64,000 nt of DNA from an unicellular cyanobacterium SU2 (GTDB lineage: Bacteria > Cyanobacteriota > Cyanobacteriia > Cyanobacteriales > Microcystaceae): contig NEED01000008.1 in assembly GCA_002110465.1 (NCBI GenBank), positions 62,001 to 126,000 on the forward strand, read 5' to 3'. Every line of letters begins with the position of its first letter. Position 1 is the stretch's first letter. This document shows, piece by piece, positions 63,169-64,000 of the stretch. The translations under genes and the position numbers were made by a program. Below the pieces are notes generated by a model. That model was not told where the DNA came from. It searched no databases and saw nothing but the letters and a program-made list of their open reading frames with translations.

Positions 63169-63837
63169 ATGATTTTGACCATTGATCAGGTGCTAACCTC
63201 TGAAGAATTAAATGACATAATTGAAAAGCTATCTCAAGCTAATTTCATCGATGGCACAGCAACTGCTGGATGGCACGCAAAATTAGTCAAAAATAATACC
63301 CAAATTGAGAAAAACAGTCTTCAAAGTCAACCCTTGGAAGATTTAGTTAAAACTGCCCTCAGACGGAATGTTCTTTTAAAAATGTCCGTTTGTCCTAAGT
63401 GTATTCACACATTACTATTCAGTCGCTACGAAAAAGGAATGTCCTATGGAAGTCATACGGATAACGCTTTTATGGGGGGTCAGCAATTTTGGCGTTCTGA
63501 TGTATCGTTTACTTTGTTTCTTAGTTCCCCTGAGACTTATTCGGGGGGTGAATTGGTGATTGAAAAAACTGAAGGGGAAACCGCCTATAAACTTCAAGCC
63601 GGTTCAATGCTGGTATATCCGTCTTCTTTTTTACATCATGTTAATCCTGTCAGCGAGGGAGTTCGGTTAGTGGTGGTAGGATGGATTGAAAGTTTAGTCA
63701 GAAATCCCGCTCAACGGGAGATTTTGTTTGATTTAGATACGGTTCGTCGTTCAATTTTTGCTAAAGATGGAAAAACCTTGGAATTTGATATTTTATCTAA
63801 AACCTATGCAAATTTGTTACGTCAATGGGGAAGTTAA
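63169..63837 (+). CDS. Fe(II)/2-oxoglutarate-dependent PKHD-type hydroxylase
   Basis: 222 residues with the 2OG-Fe(II) oxygenase motif: H-x-D in YGSHTDNAFMGG and distal His in SSFLHHVNPVSEGVRLVVVG (the Arg binds 2-oxoglutarate). The N-terminus ILTIDQVLTSEELNDIIEKL and C-terminal helical end match the PiuC/YbiX group. Members are linked with siderophore/iron metabolism in several bacteria; that link is not supported by the neighbours seen here. Confidence 0.9.
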   Translation: MILTIDQVLTSEELNDIIEKLSQANFIDGTATAGWHAKLVKNNTQIEKNSLQSQPLEDLVKTALRRNVLLKMSVCPKCIHTLLFSRYEKGMSYGSHTDNAFMGGQQFWRSDVSFTLFLSSPETYSGGELVIEKTEGETAYKLQAGSMLVYPSSFLHHVNPVSEGVRLVVVGWIESLVRNPAQREILFDLDTVRRSIFAKDGKTLEFDILSKTYANLLRQWGS

Positions 63838-63861
63838 TAGTTGATAGTTGATAGTTGATAG
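63834..63861 (+). repeat. Heptanucleotide tandem repeat
   Basis: TTAATAG followed by three perfect TTGATAG units just after the hydroxylase stop. Short tandemly repeated heptamers are common in cyanobacteria. Confidence 0.8.
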
Positions 63862-63905
63862 TTCATTAGTTAGCATATTCGCCTCCCACACTTGCCACAC
63901 TCTAG

Positions 63906-64000
63906 TTACAGAGTGACTTGGCTCAAAATATATTGCAGGCGATCATAATCGTCTTTCAGTAAAATGCTGAGATTTCGTCCCACCTTGACTAACCAATCTC
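63906..64000 (-). CDS. C-terminal end of an unidentified gene (cut by window edge)
   Basis: The minus-strand open frame reads DWLVKVGRNLSILLKDDYDR then LQYILSQVTL and stops with TAA at 63906-63908. No stop interrupts it up to the window edge. Too short to identify. Confidence 0.5.
   Translation of the reverse strand, partial: DWLVKVGRNLSILLKDDYDRLQYILSQVTL

Overview
This window is a chromosomal segment of a low-GC cyanobacterium. The evidence is the frequent HIP1-type octamer GCGATCGC, genes found mainly in oxygenic phototrophs (light-dependent protochlorophyllide reductase, Ycf39, the D1-processing protease CtpA, the arginine dihydrolase ArgZ) and many cyanobacterial dispersed palindromic repeats. 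A unicellular Crocosphaera/Cyanothece-like organism fits the gene content; that assignment is inference from recognised families, not from any search.

Layout. 1-3.9 kb holds a binding-protein-dependent sugar/compatible-solute ABC importer (ATPase cut by the window edge, lipoprotein, two permeases; GgtABCD-like). 3.9-9.7 kb holds DUF427, VOC and MntP genes, a gene remnant, then ycf39-nadK and a Gfo/Idh/MocA oxidoreductase. 9.8-22.4 kb holds two coiled-coil proteins, a frameshifted CadD-type transporter remnant, a PEP-synthase-like enzyme, two large MscS channels, recR followed by a ketoacyl synthase, an M48 protease and an RRM protein. 22.6-25.7 kb holds an Opp/Dpp-type permease and then a decayed tract: an IS1-derived internally deleted element and fragments of toxin-antitoxin and restriction-modification genes. 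25.7-35 kb holds a C5 DNA methyltransferase, exonuclease III, a P-type proton ATPase, ctpA, a TIGR03792 protein, and a RimK plus deacylase pair. 35.4-43.7 kb holds a ParA/ParB-like pair, an auxin-efflux-type carrier, two tandem phosphatases, an aldo/keto reductase, a DUF362 protein and por.

43.8-53.2 kb is the accessory region: xisI with an xisH remnant, a dead hicAB pair, a stand-alone 881-residue XPD/DinG-like helicase beside a RelE/Phd module, acnB, a strongly structured candidate small RNA, a RAYT (REP-associated) transposase carrying a REP-like palindrome inside its own reading frame, and two more broken toxin-antitoxin modules. 53.4-64 kb holds argZ, an MscS channel fused to a cyclic-nucleotide-binding domain, a cysteine-desulfurase-like enzyme, a RecB-like nuclease, a repeat-rich small lipoprotein and an Fe(II)/2-oxoglutarate hydroxylase.

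Functional themes. Envelope and osmotic physiology recurs (three MscS channels, a solute importer, a proton pump, manganese export), as do photosynthesis maintenance (Ycf39, CtpA, Por) and nitrogen storage (ArgZ). The second theme is repeat and toxin-antitoxin turnover: at least six TA-like loci are present, most broken by nonsense codons, truncation or fusion. Several small genes and remnants were found by translating intergenic sequence by hand; they are flagged as such.
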